Shown one piece after another: positions 7,157-14,231 of a DNA stretch of 64,000 bases. Location: positions 797,183-861,182 of the forward strand of contig NZ_JBBMFT010000001.1 of assembly GCF_040095835.1 (NCBI RefSeq), read 5' to 3'. A program made the translations under genes and the position numbers. Numbering within the stretch: position 1 is the first letter of the stretch; each line of letters opens with the position of its first letter. This stretch comes from Flavonifractor hominis. GTDB lineage: Bacteria > Bacillota > Clostridia > Oscillospirales > Oscillospiraceae. The notes beneath the pieces are model-generated. The model searched no databases. It was not told where the DNA came from and worked only from the letters and a program-made list of their open reading frames with translations.

Positions 7157-9088
7157 TCATCCTGCGTTGGGGAGATGGAAATAACCGGCGTCCTTGTGGT
7201 CACGGTAGAACTGTTCCACTGCCCGCAGGCTGCCCGTCACCGGCATCTCCGGCAGGGCCTCCGCCATGCTCTGGAAATATCTCCGGCCGCGGGCGGCGCG
7301 GGGATCCAGCACGGCGACGGCACAGGTGTCTGTTTCCGTGCGGATGGCCCGGCCAAAGCCCTGCCGCAGTTTGATCTGCATTTCCGGGATGACAACGGAG
7401 CGCAGGAACTCCCGCAGGTTCGGGTAGTCCTCCCGCTCTTTTTCTTTGACAGCGTCCGGGTAGGCGAAGGGCAGGCGCGGGATGATGAGCAGGGACACGC
7501 CGTCGCCGGCGAAGTCCAGCCCCTCCCATGCCGCGCCGGTGGCCAGCAGGATACTGCCGGGGGCGGCCCGAAACGCCGCCAGGGTGCGGGCTGGGCGTCG
7601 GCCCATCGTAAATACGGGAAAGGGCAGCGCCGCGGCCTGCAGCCGTTCCTTGACCGCCGACATGGCGAGGTAAGAAGTGAACAGCACCAGGGCGTGGCCG
7701 TGGGACGCCGCCGCCAGCTGCCGGATCTGCGCGGCCAGCCGGTCATAGTAGTCCGCCGCGTCCAGCGGGATCGGGTCCGGGGGGAGATAGAGGAGGCAGT
7801 TGTGCTGATAGTCAAAGGGGGACGGACACACAGTTTCCGTCACGGGCCGCTCCCCTGTCAGGCCGGTGGCGGTGCGGAACCGGCTGAAGTCCTTCCCAAC
7901 GGCAAGGGTGCCGGAGGTCAGGATGATGGGCTGGTCCTGCCGCCAGAGCGTGGCTTTGAGCTGCGCGGCCAATTCCGACACCGTGCCGCACAGCATGGCC
8001 CCGCCGTGGTCGTCGTCTGCCGCGTAGAAGATCATCTCAGGATTCCCCAGATAAAAGAGGGACACAGTAGAGGCGACAGCGGACAGCAGGCGCCAGGTTT
8101 CCCTGGTCAGCAGGCCCTCCAGTTGACGGCAGATTACCGTCAGGATCTGATGCGGCCGCTCCAGGAACATCTGGTAGGTTTCAAATCCAGCTCCTTCCTC
8201 CACCGGGACCGACAGTCTTTCCGTCAGCGGCGCCACGGCCTCGGAGAGCAGTTCCGCCGCGAGGACATACCGTTCCACATGCAGGCTGCGGATCAGCTCC
8301 GAAAAGTCCTGGGCGTTCAGCGTCACGCCGAACATCTGCCGGGCGGTTTCCGGCAGCTTGTGTGCCTCGTCTATGATGATGGCCGCGTTGTCCGGCAGGA
8401 TGGGCTTTTTCTTTTGGCCGCGGTGGATGAGGTCCGCCAGCAGGAGGTTGTGGTTGCAGATCTGGACCGTGTACTGCCCGCTCTGGCAGGCGTCCAGAAA
8501 ACAGCGGTACCGGCAGTCCTTCCGTCGGCAATTACACCGCTTGGGGACGCAGATCCGCTCCCGGTCGTAACTGCTCATCCCGGACAGCTGGTCCAGATCC
8601 AGCACATGCCGGGCGGCGTGCAGGGCTTGGCGGGCGGCGGGGTTCTTATGGCTGCCCCCCACCTGCCGGATCCGCCGTTCCAGACGGGCATCGCAGACGT
8701 AGTGGGCCTTGCCCTTGCGGATGACCGCCTCAATGGGTGCGGAGACCAGCCCCTCGGACAGCAGCACGCCGGACAGCAGGGGCAGGTACTCCTTCTGGAT
8801 GGCGTTCTGCAGCGCGATGCTGGAGGTGGAGATCAGGATAGGGCGCTGCGGCCTGCCCTCTGCCGCCCGGCACTTGCCATGCAGGATGCCGGCGGTCAGG
8901 TAGGCGAAGGTCTTGCCGATGCCGGTTCCTGCGTCGCACAGGGCGATGCCGCCGTCCAGCATGGCATCCAGGATGCTGTGGCACAGCCGGATCTGTTCCG
9001 GCCGTTCCGCCATACTCCTTTGGGGCAGCAGGACTTTGAAAATACGGTCAACTTCTTCATGGGCCTTTTCATGGGTGTATTTTTTCAT
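7157..9088 (-). CDS. DinG/XPD-family ATP-dependent DNA helicase
   Basis: The 643-residue superfamily-2 helicase has a Walker A (CDAGTGIGKTFAYL, about residues 52-65), a DEAH Walker B (IIIDEAHKLPETARQ) and a C-terminal helicase motif VI (QGFGRAIRTETD). Between motifs Ia and II there is a Cys cluster (CVPKRCNCRRKDCRYRCFLDAC) that fits the 4Fe-4S domain of DinG/XPD helicases. It would unwind DNA 5' to 3', perhaps clearing R-loops or G-rich structures during element replication. No N-terminal exonuclease domain is present, unlike many Firmicute DinG proteins. It sits in the mobile-element series, so it is probably not the housekeeping copy. Confidence 0.88.
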   Translation of the reverse strand: MKKYTHEKAHEEVDRIFKVLLPQRSMAERPEQIRLCHSILDAMLDGGIALCDAGTGIGKTFAYLTAGILHGKCRAAEGRPQRPILISTSSIALQNAIQKEYLPLLSGVLLSEGLVSAPIEAVIRKGKAHYVCDARLERRIRQVGGSHKNPAARQALHAARHVLDLDQLSGMSSYDRERICVPKRCNCRRKDCRYRCFLDACQSGQYTVQICNHNLLLADLIHRGQKKKPILPDNAAIIIDEAHKLPETARQMFGVTLNAQDFSELIRSLHVERYVLAAELLSEAVAPLTERLSVPVEEGAGFETYQMFLERPHQILTVICRQLEGLLTRETWRLLSAVASTVSLFYLGNPEMIFYAADDDHGGAMLCGTVSELAAQLKATLWRQDQPIILTSGTLAVGKDFSRFRTATGLTGERPVTETVCPSPFDYQHNCLLYLPPDPIPLDAADYYDRLAAQIRQLAAASHGHALVLFTSYLAMSAVKERLQAAALPFPVFTMGRRPARTLAAFRAAPGSILLATGAAWEGLDFAGDGVSLLIIPRLPFAYPDAVKEKEREDYPNLREFLRSVVIPEMQIKLRQGFGRAIRTETDTCAVAVLDPRAARGRRYFQSMAEALPEMPVTGSLRAVEQFYRDHKDAGYFHLPNAG

Positions 9089-9488
9089 GGATCATTCCGT
9101 CCTTTTATCTTTTTTCGTGTTCCCATCGTATTCGCACTCGCCCCCCCGATGGGTTTCGGGAACAATGCGGGCAGGCCCCTGGCCAGGGCCTCACGGGCAT
9201 ATTTCCGGGATCTCTACTGCTTTCAATCCCGGAGCAGCGCCGCCTGTCTTACGCGCAGGCCGTGCTTGGTGTGTCATTGTATGAGCCGTCCCATCTCTTG
9301 CCCGGCCTGCCAGGGCCGGCCGCAGGCGGAATCGCTCGCCGGCCGCTGGGGCCGGGTCCTGGCGCGCTGTGGGGTGGGTACGGCTGCGTGTTACCCGCAT
9401 TGCTGGTATGCACTTTTCAAGGAGCAGCGAAGGGGGAGGTATTTCCCCCTTCCGCTGTCCTCCCCAAAAAGGGGCTGAGTGAATACCC
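9089..9488. other. Non-coding gap between sigma-like gene and helicase gene
   Basis: No gene with a credible ribosome site and composition is visible in these 400 bases. A hairpin near 9425-9460 (AAGGGGGA paired with TCCCCCTT) lies just after the sigma-like gene and may end or attenuate its transcript. Short open frames on both strands have no Shine-Dalgarno support. Confidence 0.4.
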
Positions 9489-9983
9489 TCACGCCGCAGA
9501 TTTTTCAAAATATTTTTTCAGGTCCTTCAGGATCCGGTCCCTGCGCTTGATGACGGCCCGCTGGGTCACGCCGATTCGCCGGGCGTATTCTCTGGTGGAG
9601 AGGTGGTCGTAGAACAGCGCGGTGATGAGCTGCCTGTCCCGGTCCTCCAAGGAGATAAGCGCCGCCAGCAGCAGGCTGGTCAGTTCTTCCCGCTCCCGTT
9701 CCGACTCCCGTGCAAGGACGCAGTCCTCGGCGCTGGGCGCCGTTTCCGCACCCACATAGTCCGGTAAAACGCCGTCCTCTGCCATCTGTTCCAGGGAGAG
9801 GACCTTGCCAGTGGGCAGATCCTCGCTGAGATACCGCTCCCGCCGGTCCATCTGGGCATACGCCGCGAATACGTCCTCTGTGACCGCCACATCCCTACCA
9901 TCCACGGTGATGATATGGGCGACGACTTCGCCGCTGTCGTCACGGATCTTCCTGTAATTCCGGTTTTCCTGCCATTTTTTCAT
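9489..9983 (-). CDS. Sigma-70-like factor of the mobile element (region 4 only)
   Basis: The ATG at 9983 has GGAG nine bases upstream and is preferred over the TTG at 9998. The 164-residue protein ends in a sigma region-4-like helix-turn-helix: LISLEDRDRQLITALFYDHL, then STREYARRIGVTQRAVIKRR. The N-terminal half (KIRDDSGEVVAHIITVDGRD...) does not resemble sigma region 2. This architecture is typical of small sigma-like regulators in Clostridial conjugative and mobilisable elements, where they drive or modulate element genes. It follows a strong terminator, so it is likely to have its own promoter within 10000-10110. Confidence 0.78.
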   Translation of the reverse strand: MKKWQENRNYRKIRDDSGEVVAHIITVDGRDVAVTEDVFAAYAQMDRRERYLSEDLPTGKVLSLEQMAEDGVLPDYVGAETAPSAEDCVLARESEREREELTSLLLAALISLEDRDRQLITALFYDHLSTREYARRIGVTQRAVIKRRDRILKDLKKYFEKSAA

Positions 9984-10112
9984 GGTTGTGATCTCCAATC
10001 TCAGATTTTTTAGGAAAAACTTCTGAGTTGGCGATCACGGGTATTTCGCTATGTAGGGCTGCCAGGCGTTCCGCATATCGTGCCTTTCCGCTGTTCTGCC
10101 GCGGAAAAGCGC

Positions 10113-10158
10113 AAAAAAAGAGCCTTACAGCACAGCAGAACTGCTGCCTGTAAGGCTC
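10113..10158 (-). terminator. Strong intrinsic terminator
   Basis: Arms GAGCCTTACAG and CTGTAAGGCTC (10120-10130 with 10148-10158) enclose a second CAGCAG/CTGCTG stem. On the minus strand the hairpin is followed by seven T residues. It ends the transcript of the zinc-ribbon gene at 10236-10436. Confidence 0.88.
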
Positions 10159-10235
10159 CGAACACGGTGGATCCCGCTGCTGATGCGGGCGGTTGGTGCG
10201 CTTGACGAGGTCGATACTCTATATTTTATTTGCTT

Positions 10236-10436
10236 TTAGGAATATCCGGTCTTTTCAAAGGAGATGCCGATCTGCAGCCCACACTTGGGGCATTTGGAGA
10301 ACAACTCCGCCTTGTCCGCATGCTCCGGGCCGTAGAGGCGCAGGCGCCCCGGATCCACGTCGGCCGCGGCGTCAATCACACGCCCGCGGCCGCACACAGG
10401 GCAGCGCACCGCACGGGTCCTTTTTATCTGTTGCAT
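10236..10436 (-). CDS. Small zinc-ribbon protein under operator control
   Basis: This 66-residue protein carries two CxxC knuckles, CPVCGRGRVID and CPKCGLQIGIS, that would form one zinc ribbon. AAGGAGG sits 7 bases before the ATG. A perfect palindrome (10454-10477) with the same core as the operator at the XRE repressor promoter lies 17 bases upstream of the ATG, so it is probably regulated by that repressor. A strong terminator follows. It may be a small DNA-binding or transcription-associated factor; the function is unknown. Confidence 0.78.
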   Translation of the reverse strand: MQQIKRTRAVRCPVCGRGRVIDAAADVDPGRLRLYGPEHADKAELFSKCPKCGLQIGISFEKTGYS

Positions 10437-10453
10437 GGCGTTCCTCCTTGCAA

Positions 10454-10477
10454 AGTGTTCTCTATTTTGAGAACACT
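10454..10477. promoter_or_regulatory. Operator copy 1 (AGTGTTCTC-N6-GAGAACACT)
   Basis: A perfect 9-bp inverted repeat with a 6-base TATTTT spacer. It shares the GTTCTC-N6-GAGAAC core with the site at 11504-11521 and lies directly upstream of the ribosome site of the 66-residue zinc-ribbon gene. The XRE protein encoded at 11107-11484 is the likely binder. Confidence 0.72.
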
Positions 10478-10490
10478 ACGGTAAAAAATT

Positions 10491-11090
10491 TTACAGCAGG
10501 TGGTGGTTGGTGAGACGGATCCGCATAGCCTGGCGGGACACCTGGAACACCTCCGACATGGCTTGGACAATGGCCTGACTGTCCCGGCCGGACCGCATTT
10601 GATAAAAACACCGTTTCACCATTGGCATGGGCATGAGCAGGGCGGACCCAAGCATATTCGCCTGGATCTCCATACTGGTTTCCTTGACGGCAGGCTGCAG
10701 CGCCGCGCTCTCCCCGGTACCCACATACAGCCCCTTATGCAGGATCCAGTGGGACAGTTCGTGGGCCTCGGTAAACCGCAGGCGGCCGGTGCTGGTTTCT
10801 TCTTCACACAGCGAGGCGTCTATGAGGATGGTTCCGGCTTTCACCGGGAACAGGGTATACTCGCCCAGTTCCATGTCGTACACGGCCTCCAGGCCGGTGT
10901 CAAACACAGTTTTCCCCAGGATCCGGCCATTCTTGCGGAGGTACTGGAATTCCAGTGTCAGGCCGTGGCGCTCGATGAGGTCCTCGATGGGGATGGCGCG
11001 GGGCTGCCCACGGTAGAGGCGCTCATCGTAGGCATCCAGCACACGCCGGGCGATGCTCTCCATCGTCTGCTCAGTATAATACTTCCGCAT
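10491..11090 (-). CDS. ImmA/IrrE-family metallopeptidase
   Basis: The 199-residue protein has the zinc-protease motif in RFTEAHELSHWILH (HExxH, about residues 108-120), followed by helices containing MEIQANMLGSALLMP. The E-x-x-A-N segment supplies the third zinc ligand region typical of IrrE/ImmA proteins. It lies 16 bases downstream of an XRE repressor gene. In ICEBs1 and phi105-like elements such pairs work as repressor and repressor-cleaving protease, so the likely role is inactivation of the neighbouring repressor on a DNA-damage or cell-density signal. The C-terminal segment (VFQVSRQAMRIRLTN) is winged-helix-like. Confidence 0.88.
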   Translation of the reverse strand: MRKYYTEQTMESIARRVLDAYDERLYRGQPRAIPIEDLIERHGLTLEFQYLRKNGRILGKTVFDTGLEAVYDMELGEYTLFPVKAGTILIDASLCEEETSTGRLRFTEAHELSHWILHKGLYVGTGESAALQPAVKETSMEIQANMLGSALLMPMPMVKRCFYQMRSGRDSQAIVQAMSEVFQVSRQAMRIRLTNHHLL

Positions 11091-11106
11091 GCGCTTGCCT
11101 CCCTTC

Positions 11107-11484
11107 TCACTCGCCCCGCTTTCCCCGCTGGGTGATGCGGTCTATAAATTCCTGCCATTCCTCGTCTGTGGCGTCCACTTCCTTGGCTGTCCGCAGGGCG
11201 GCCCGGACGATATCCCGTTCCATGATGTACTCCGGCAGGTCTGCGGACACCCGCTGTGTTCTGGATTTGGCGGCCAGATCCAACAGCAACTCGGCGTCTG
11301 TCTGACAGAGTCCCAGGATCTCAATGAGGTGGTTCAGTTTCTCCATGGTTGGCGCCGGCCTCCGGTCATTTTCGATGTTGCTCATATAGACCGGAGACAC
11401 CTCCAGCTTTGCTGCCAGAGCGCGCAGGGACAGCCCGCGGGCCATTCGTTTCTCCCGCACATAACTGCCGAATGTCTGCTCCAT
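11107..11484 (-). CDS. XRE-family repressor of the mobile element
   Basis: This 125-residue protein begins with a Cro/CI-type helix-turn-helix (FGSYVREKRMARGLSLRALA, then AKLEVSPVYMSNIEND, about residues 5-40). Its C-terminal half is helical and charged and would be the dimerisation part and the target of the neighbouring ImmA-type protease. A promoter-operator unit lies directly upstream (11504-11560), with the operator just after the -10 box, which suggests autorepression. The same operator core appears before the zinc-ribbon gene at 10436. It is the probable master switch of the element. Confidence 0.88.
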   Translation of the reverse strand: MEQTFGSYVREKRMARGLSLRALAAKLEVSPVYMSNIENDRRPAPTMEKLNHLIEILGLCQTDAELLLDLAAKSRTQRVSADLPEYIMERDIVRAALRTAKEVDATDEEWQEFIDRITQRGKRGE

Positions 11485-11503
11485 TGCGGTGTGCCTCCTA
11501 TCT

Positions 11504-11521
11504 GTTCTCTTTTTCGAGAAC
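11504..11521. promoter_or_regulatory. Operator copy 2 (GTTCTC-N6-GAGAAC)
   Basis: A perfect 6-bp inverted repeat with 6-base spacer, placed between the -10 box and the ribosome site of the XRE gene, so bound protein would block transcription. The core is identical to the site at 10457-10474. Confidence 0.75.
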
Positions 11522-11531
11522 GGCTATGCTT

Positions 11532-11560
11532 AGTATACACGCCTCCATCTCATGCCGCAA
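11532..11560 (-). promoter_or_regulatory. Promoter of the XRE-ImmA gene pair
   Basis: TTGCGG (11560-11555), a 17-base spacer and TATACT (11537-11532) on the minus strand match a housekeeping sigma-A promoter. The operator at 11504-11521 begins about 10 bases downstream of the -10 box. Confidence 0.65.
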
Positions 11561-11569
11561 GAGGCCAAA

Positions 11570-11607
11570 CGCGAGGTGCTCCTTTTATGGGACACCTCGC
11601 GCTTTTT
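11570..11607 (+). terminator. Intrinsic terminator-like hairpin facing the recombinase genes
   Basis: CGCGAGGTG (11570-11578) pairs with CACCTCGCG (11593-11601), followed by CTTTTT on the plus strand. No plus-strand gene ends here, so it may insulate the TnpW-like/recombinase genes from readthrough or attenuate their leader. Confidence 0.6.
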
Positions 11608-11762
11608 CTTAATATGGGTATTCACTTGGCCTTTTTTCGGGTAAGAAGATGAAGGGGAGTTTTCTTTTCGGGCATGAACGTAAGCCGGGACCGGATTTGG
11701 CAACGCTGCCGGACCCGATCCGCCGTTTCCTGGCCCCTCACATTCTGTAGAGGAGGGACGCA

Positions 11763-12002
11763 ATGCCCAAAATCATTCCCATGCCCGGCCGGGCAGGAAA
11801 AGTTGTGGCCGAGCGCGACCAGATGAGTCACGGACGGCTGATCCATGTGGTTTCCGTGTTCCCTGCGGACGGCGCCTGTTCGCCGGAGGACAAACTCAAA
11901 ACGCTCATTGACATGGACTTGAAAAATTCCCGCACAGTTTCGGAAAGGGGTGGACAAACCGCCCCGGCAGAGGTAACATCACACAAACTCTGGACGGTTT
12001 GA
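11763..12002 (+). CDS. Small TnpW-like element protein
   Basis: This 79-residue protein starts at an ATG behind GAGGAGGG. The middle (GRLIHVVSVFPADG, then PEDKLKTLIDMDL) resembles the short beta-strand plus helix pattern of TnpW-type proteins that often precede large serine recombinases in Clostridial transposons. Similarity is weak and judged by eye. Its stop overlaps an alternative TTG start of the recombinase and lies 20 bases before the preferred recombinase ATG, so the two are cotranscribed. Confidence 0.55.
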   Translation: MPKIIPMPGRAGKVVAERDQMSHGRLIHVVSVFPADGACSPEDKLKTLIDMDLKNSRTVSERGGQTAPAEVTSHKLWTV

Positions 12003-12022
12003 CTGGAGAAAAGGAGGACCGA

Positions 12023-13660
12023 ATGAGTCAGTCAAACCAAATGAAAATCACCGCCCTATACTGCCGTCTGAGCCAGGACGACGGTCTGGACGGAGAGTCC
12101 AACAGCATCCAAAACCAAAGGCGTATCCTCGAAACATATGCCCGTGAGCACCGCTTTCCCAACATCCAATTCTATGTGGATGACGGATACTCCGGGGCCA
12201 GTTTCAACCGGCCGGATTTCCAGCGCATGATGGCGGACATGGAGGACGGGAAAATCGGGATCATCATCACCAAGGATCTCAGCCGTCTGGGGCGAAACCA
12301 GTTGCACACAGGGCTGTACATCGAGGAGCGGTTCCCGCAGTTCGGCGTCCGCTACATCGCCATCAACGACAATGTGGACACGGAAAACGCCGAGAGCAAC
12401 GACCTGATGCCCTTCAAAAACCTGTTCAACGAGTGGTTCGTGCGGGACACCAGCCGGAAGATCCGGGCGGTACAGCGGGCCAAGGCTCAGCGCGGGGAGC
12501 GCCTGGGGACACGGGCACCCTACGGCTACAAAAAGGATGAGAATGCCAAGGGCAAGCTCATTGTGGACGAGGAGGCTGCCGCAGTGGTGCGCCGCATCTT
12601 CGCCCTCTGCGCTGCCGGCAACGGCCCCAGCCAGATTGCCCGCCTCCTGAAAAGTGAGCAGGTACTGTGTCCGACTATGTATGCCTATGAGCGTTTTGGT
12701 ACTAAGCACATGGGACTCTCGCTGGGTAAGCCCTACAACTGGGAAAAAAGCACCGTCGCGCATATGCTGGAGAATGAGTTGTATATTGGCAACACGATCA
12801 ATATGCGATTCAGCAGTAAATCTTACAAGGACAAACGTAAAATAGAGCATCCGCGGGAGGAATGTATCGTCATTGAGGGCAGCCATGAGGCCATCATTGA
12901 CCGGGAAACGTGGGATATCGTTCAGCGGGTACGGCAAAACCGAAAGCGCCCCACAAAGATGGAGGAACTCAACAAGTATTCCGGCCTTGTCATCTGCGCC
13001 GATTGCGGTTCCACAATGGTTCTTCATCGGGCGCATACCATGAAACCAACGCAGACTAATTTCACCTGTCGCACCTACAAAAAGGAGGGCGCCGAGGTCT
13101 GTACAGCCCACTACATCCGGGAGTGTGTCCTCGACGAGATCGTGCTGGAGGACATCCGCAGGGTCACGGCGATGGCGCGGGAGCACACGCAGGAGTTCGC
13201 CGCCTACATCTGTGACCGGCAGTCCGCTGAACTTCGGCGGGAGATCCGCAGGCAGGAGTTGGAACTTTCAGGCATGAAAAAGCGCGAGGCGGAACTGGAG
13301 GCCATTTTCAAACGGCTGTATGAGGACTCGGTACTGGGCCGCATCACCACAGAGCAGTTCCAGACACTCTCCACCAGTTATGTGGCGGAGCAGGAGCAGT
13401 TGAAAACCGCCATCCCGCAAAGGGAGCGGGAGGTCGCCAAACGGAAGGCCACGGTGTCCGGCGCTGACAACTTCATTTCAAAAGCCAGGCGCTACACCGA
13501 CATCCAGGAACTGACGCCGGAACTGCTGCGGCTGTTCATTGAGAAAATCGTGGTGCATGAGAAGGATGTGAAGTGGTCCAAACATGCGAGGCAGACTGTG
13601 GAGATCCACTACACGGACATTGGCGTGGTTGGGAACATGAGTACCACGAAAAGTGCATAA
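12023..13660 (+). CDS. Large serine recombinase (TnpX/resolvase family)
   Basis: ATG 12023 follows AAGGAGG at 6 bases and gives 545 residues. The N-terminal resolvase domain (ALYCRLSQDD with the nucleophilic Ser in RLS, QNQRRIL, VDDGYSGASFNRPDFQRMM, ITKDLSRLGRN) is followed by a recombinase domain (APYGYKKDE...) and a zinc-ribbon domain (CADCGSTMVL with downstream CRTYKKEG and VCTAHYI). A coiled coil (about residues 395-470) and a C-terminal LTPELLRLFIEKIVVHEK motif complete the TnpX-like order. It would excise and integrate the element through short target sites. It is the last element gene before chromosomal genes, so one element end should lie in 13661-13754. Confidence 0.93.
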   Translation: MSQSNQMKITALYCRLSQDDGLDGESNSIQNQRRILETYAREHRFPNIQFYVDDGYSGASFNRPDFQRMMADMEDGKIGIIITKDLSRLGRNQLHTGLYIEERFPQFGVRYIAINDNVDTENAESNDLMPFKNLFNEWFVRDTSRKIRAVQRAKAQRGERLGTRAPYGYKKDENAKGKLIVDEEAAAVVRRIFALCAAGNGPSQIARLLKSEQVLCPTMYAYERFGTKHMGLSLGKPYNWEKSTVAHMLENELYIGNTINMRFSSKSYKDKRKIEHPREECIVIEGSHEAIIDRETWDIVQRVRQNRKRPTKMEELNKYSGLVICADCGSTMVLHRAHTMKPTQTNFTCRTYKKEGAEVCTAHYIRECVLDEIVLEDIRRVTAMAREHTQEFAAYICDRQSAELRREIRRQELELSGMKKREAELEAIFKRLYEDSVLGRITTEQFQTLSTSYVAEQEQLKTAIPQREREVAKRKATVSGADNFISKARRYTDIQELTPELLRLFIEKIVVHEKDVKWSKHARQTVEIHYTDIGVVGNMSTTKSA

Positions 13661-13668
13661 AGGAACTG

Positions 13669-13696
13669 GCAGGTGCTGCCTTCGCAACACCTGCCT
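13669..13696 (+). terminator. Hairpin downstream of the recombinase, near the element end
   Basis: GGCAGGTG pairs with CACCTGCC, with an inner TGC-CTTC-GCA stem. Only a weak T-containing tail follows. It may terminate the recombinase transcript or form part of the element end. Confidence 0.5.
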
Positions 13697-13754
13697 ATCC
13701 TTAAAATTCGTAGTTGTCCTTGTGAGGGCACGCCTAATGCCGGCCCTCCTTTGG

Positions 13755-14141
13755 TTATTGGATTTCGTCTGGATTCATGTTAGCTGTGGCATGCTGCTTG
13801 ATCTTCCGAAAGGTCTCCTCACTTAAATAGTGCTCGATCTTGCAGGCGTCCTCCGCCGCCACTTTGGCATCCACCCCCAAGCGGATAAAAAACTCGGTCA
13901 ACAGCTTATGCCGCTCATAGATCCGATTGGCCACCTCTTCCCCCGCCGGAAGCAGTGAGATGAAGCCATCCTTATCTACCTCGATATAGCCGCTCTCCCG
14001 CAGTTTCTTCATGGCCACACTGACACTTGGCTTGGAAAAGTGAAGTTCATTGGCAATATCGATAGAGCGTACCATACCATGCCGCTCATGCAAGCTGAGG
14101 ATAGCTTCCAGATAGTTTTCCGCAGACTCATAAAGGTTCAT
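13755..14141 (-). CDS. DtxR/MntR-family metal-dependent regulator
   Basis: I chose ATG 14141 (MNLYESAENYLEAILSLHE), which is where the family usually begins and has AGGAAGGG upstream. The 128-residue protein has the DtxR winged helix (VRSIDIANELHFSKPSVSVA, then MKKLRESGYIEVDKDGFISL) and the metal-binding dimerisation domain (RHKLLTEFFIRLGVD, EDACKIEHYLSEETFRKI, with the conserved EDAC-IEH pattern). It lacks an SH3-like third domain, as MntR does. It would repress metal-uptake genes when Mn or Fe is bound; the targets are not visible here. It lies 90 bases downstream of the ABC exporter genes on the same strand and directly next to the mobile element. Confidence 0.87.
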   Translation of the reverse strand: MNLYESAENYLEAILSLHERHGMVRSIDIANELHFSKPSVSVAMKKLRESGYIEVDKDGFISLLPAGEEVANRIYERHKLLTEFFIRLGVDAKVAAEDACKIEHYLSEETFRKIKQHATANMNPDEIQ

Positions 14142-14231
14142 AAGTTTACCCTTCCTGTTCTGAATCTTTTTATACAGGTTAACACATTCTGACTGCTTTG
14201 ACAAGTTTTTTTCGACCAACCAGTCATTCTT

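Noticed and set aside
6916..7203. Small membrane-like frame between helicase and ribbon-helix-helix genes
   Set aside because: It overlaps both genes out of frame and has no ribosome site; its tail is a shadow of the ribbon-helix-helix gene.
9191..9508. 105-residue minus-strand frame after the sigma-like gene
   Set aside because: It overlaps the sigma-like 3' end, lacks a ribosome site and has random-looking composition.
14142..14219. N-terminal extension of the DtxR-type regulator to 14219
   Set aside because: The family starts at the MNLYESAENY segment, which has a ribosome site; the upstream residues are the leader.
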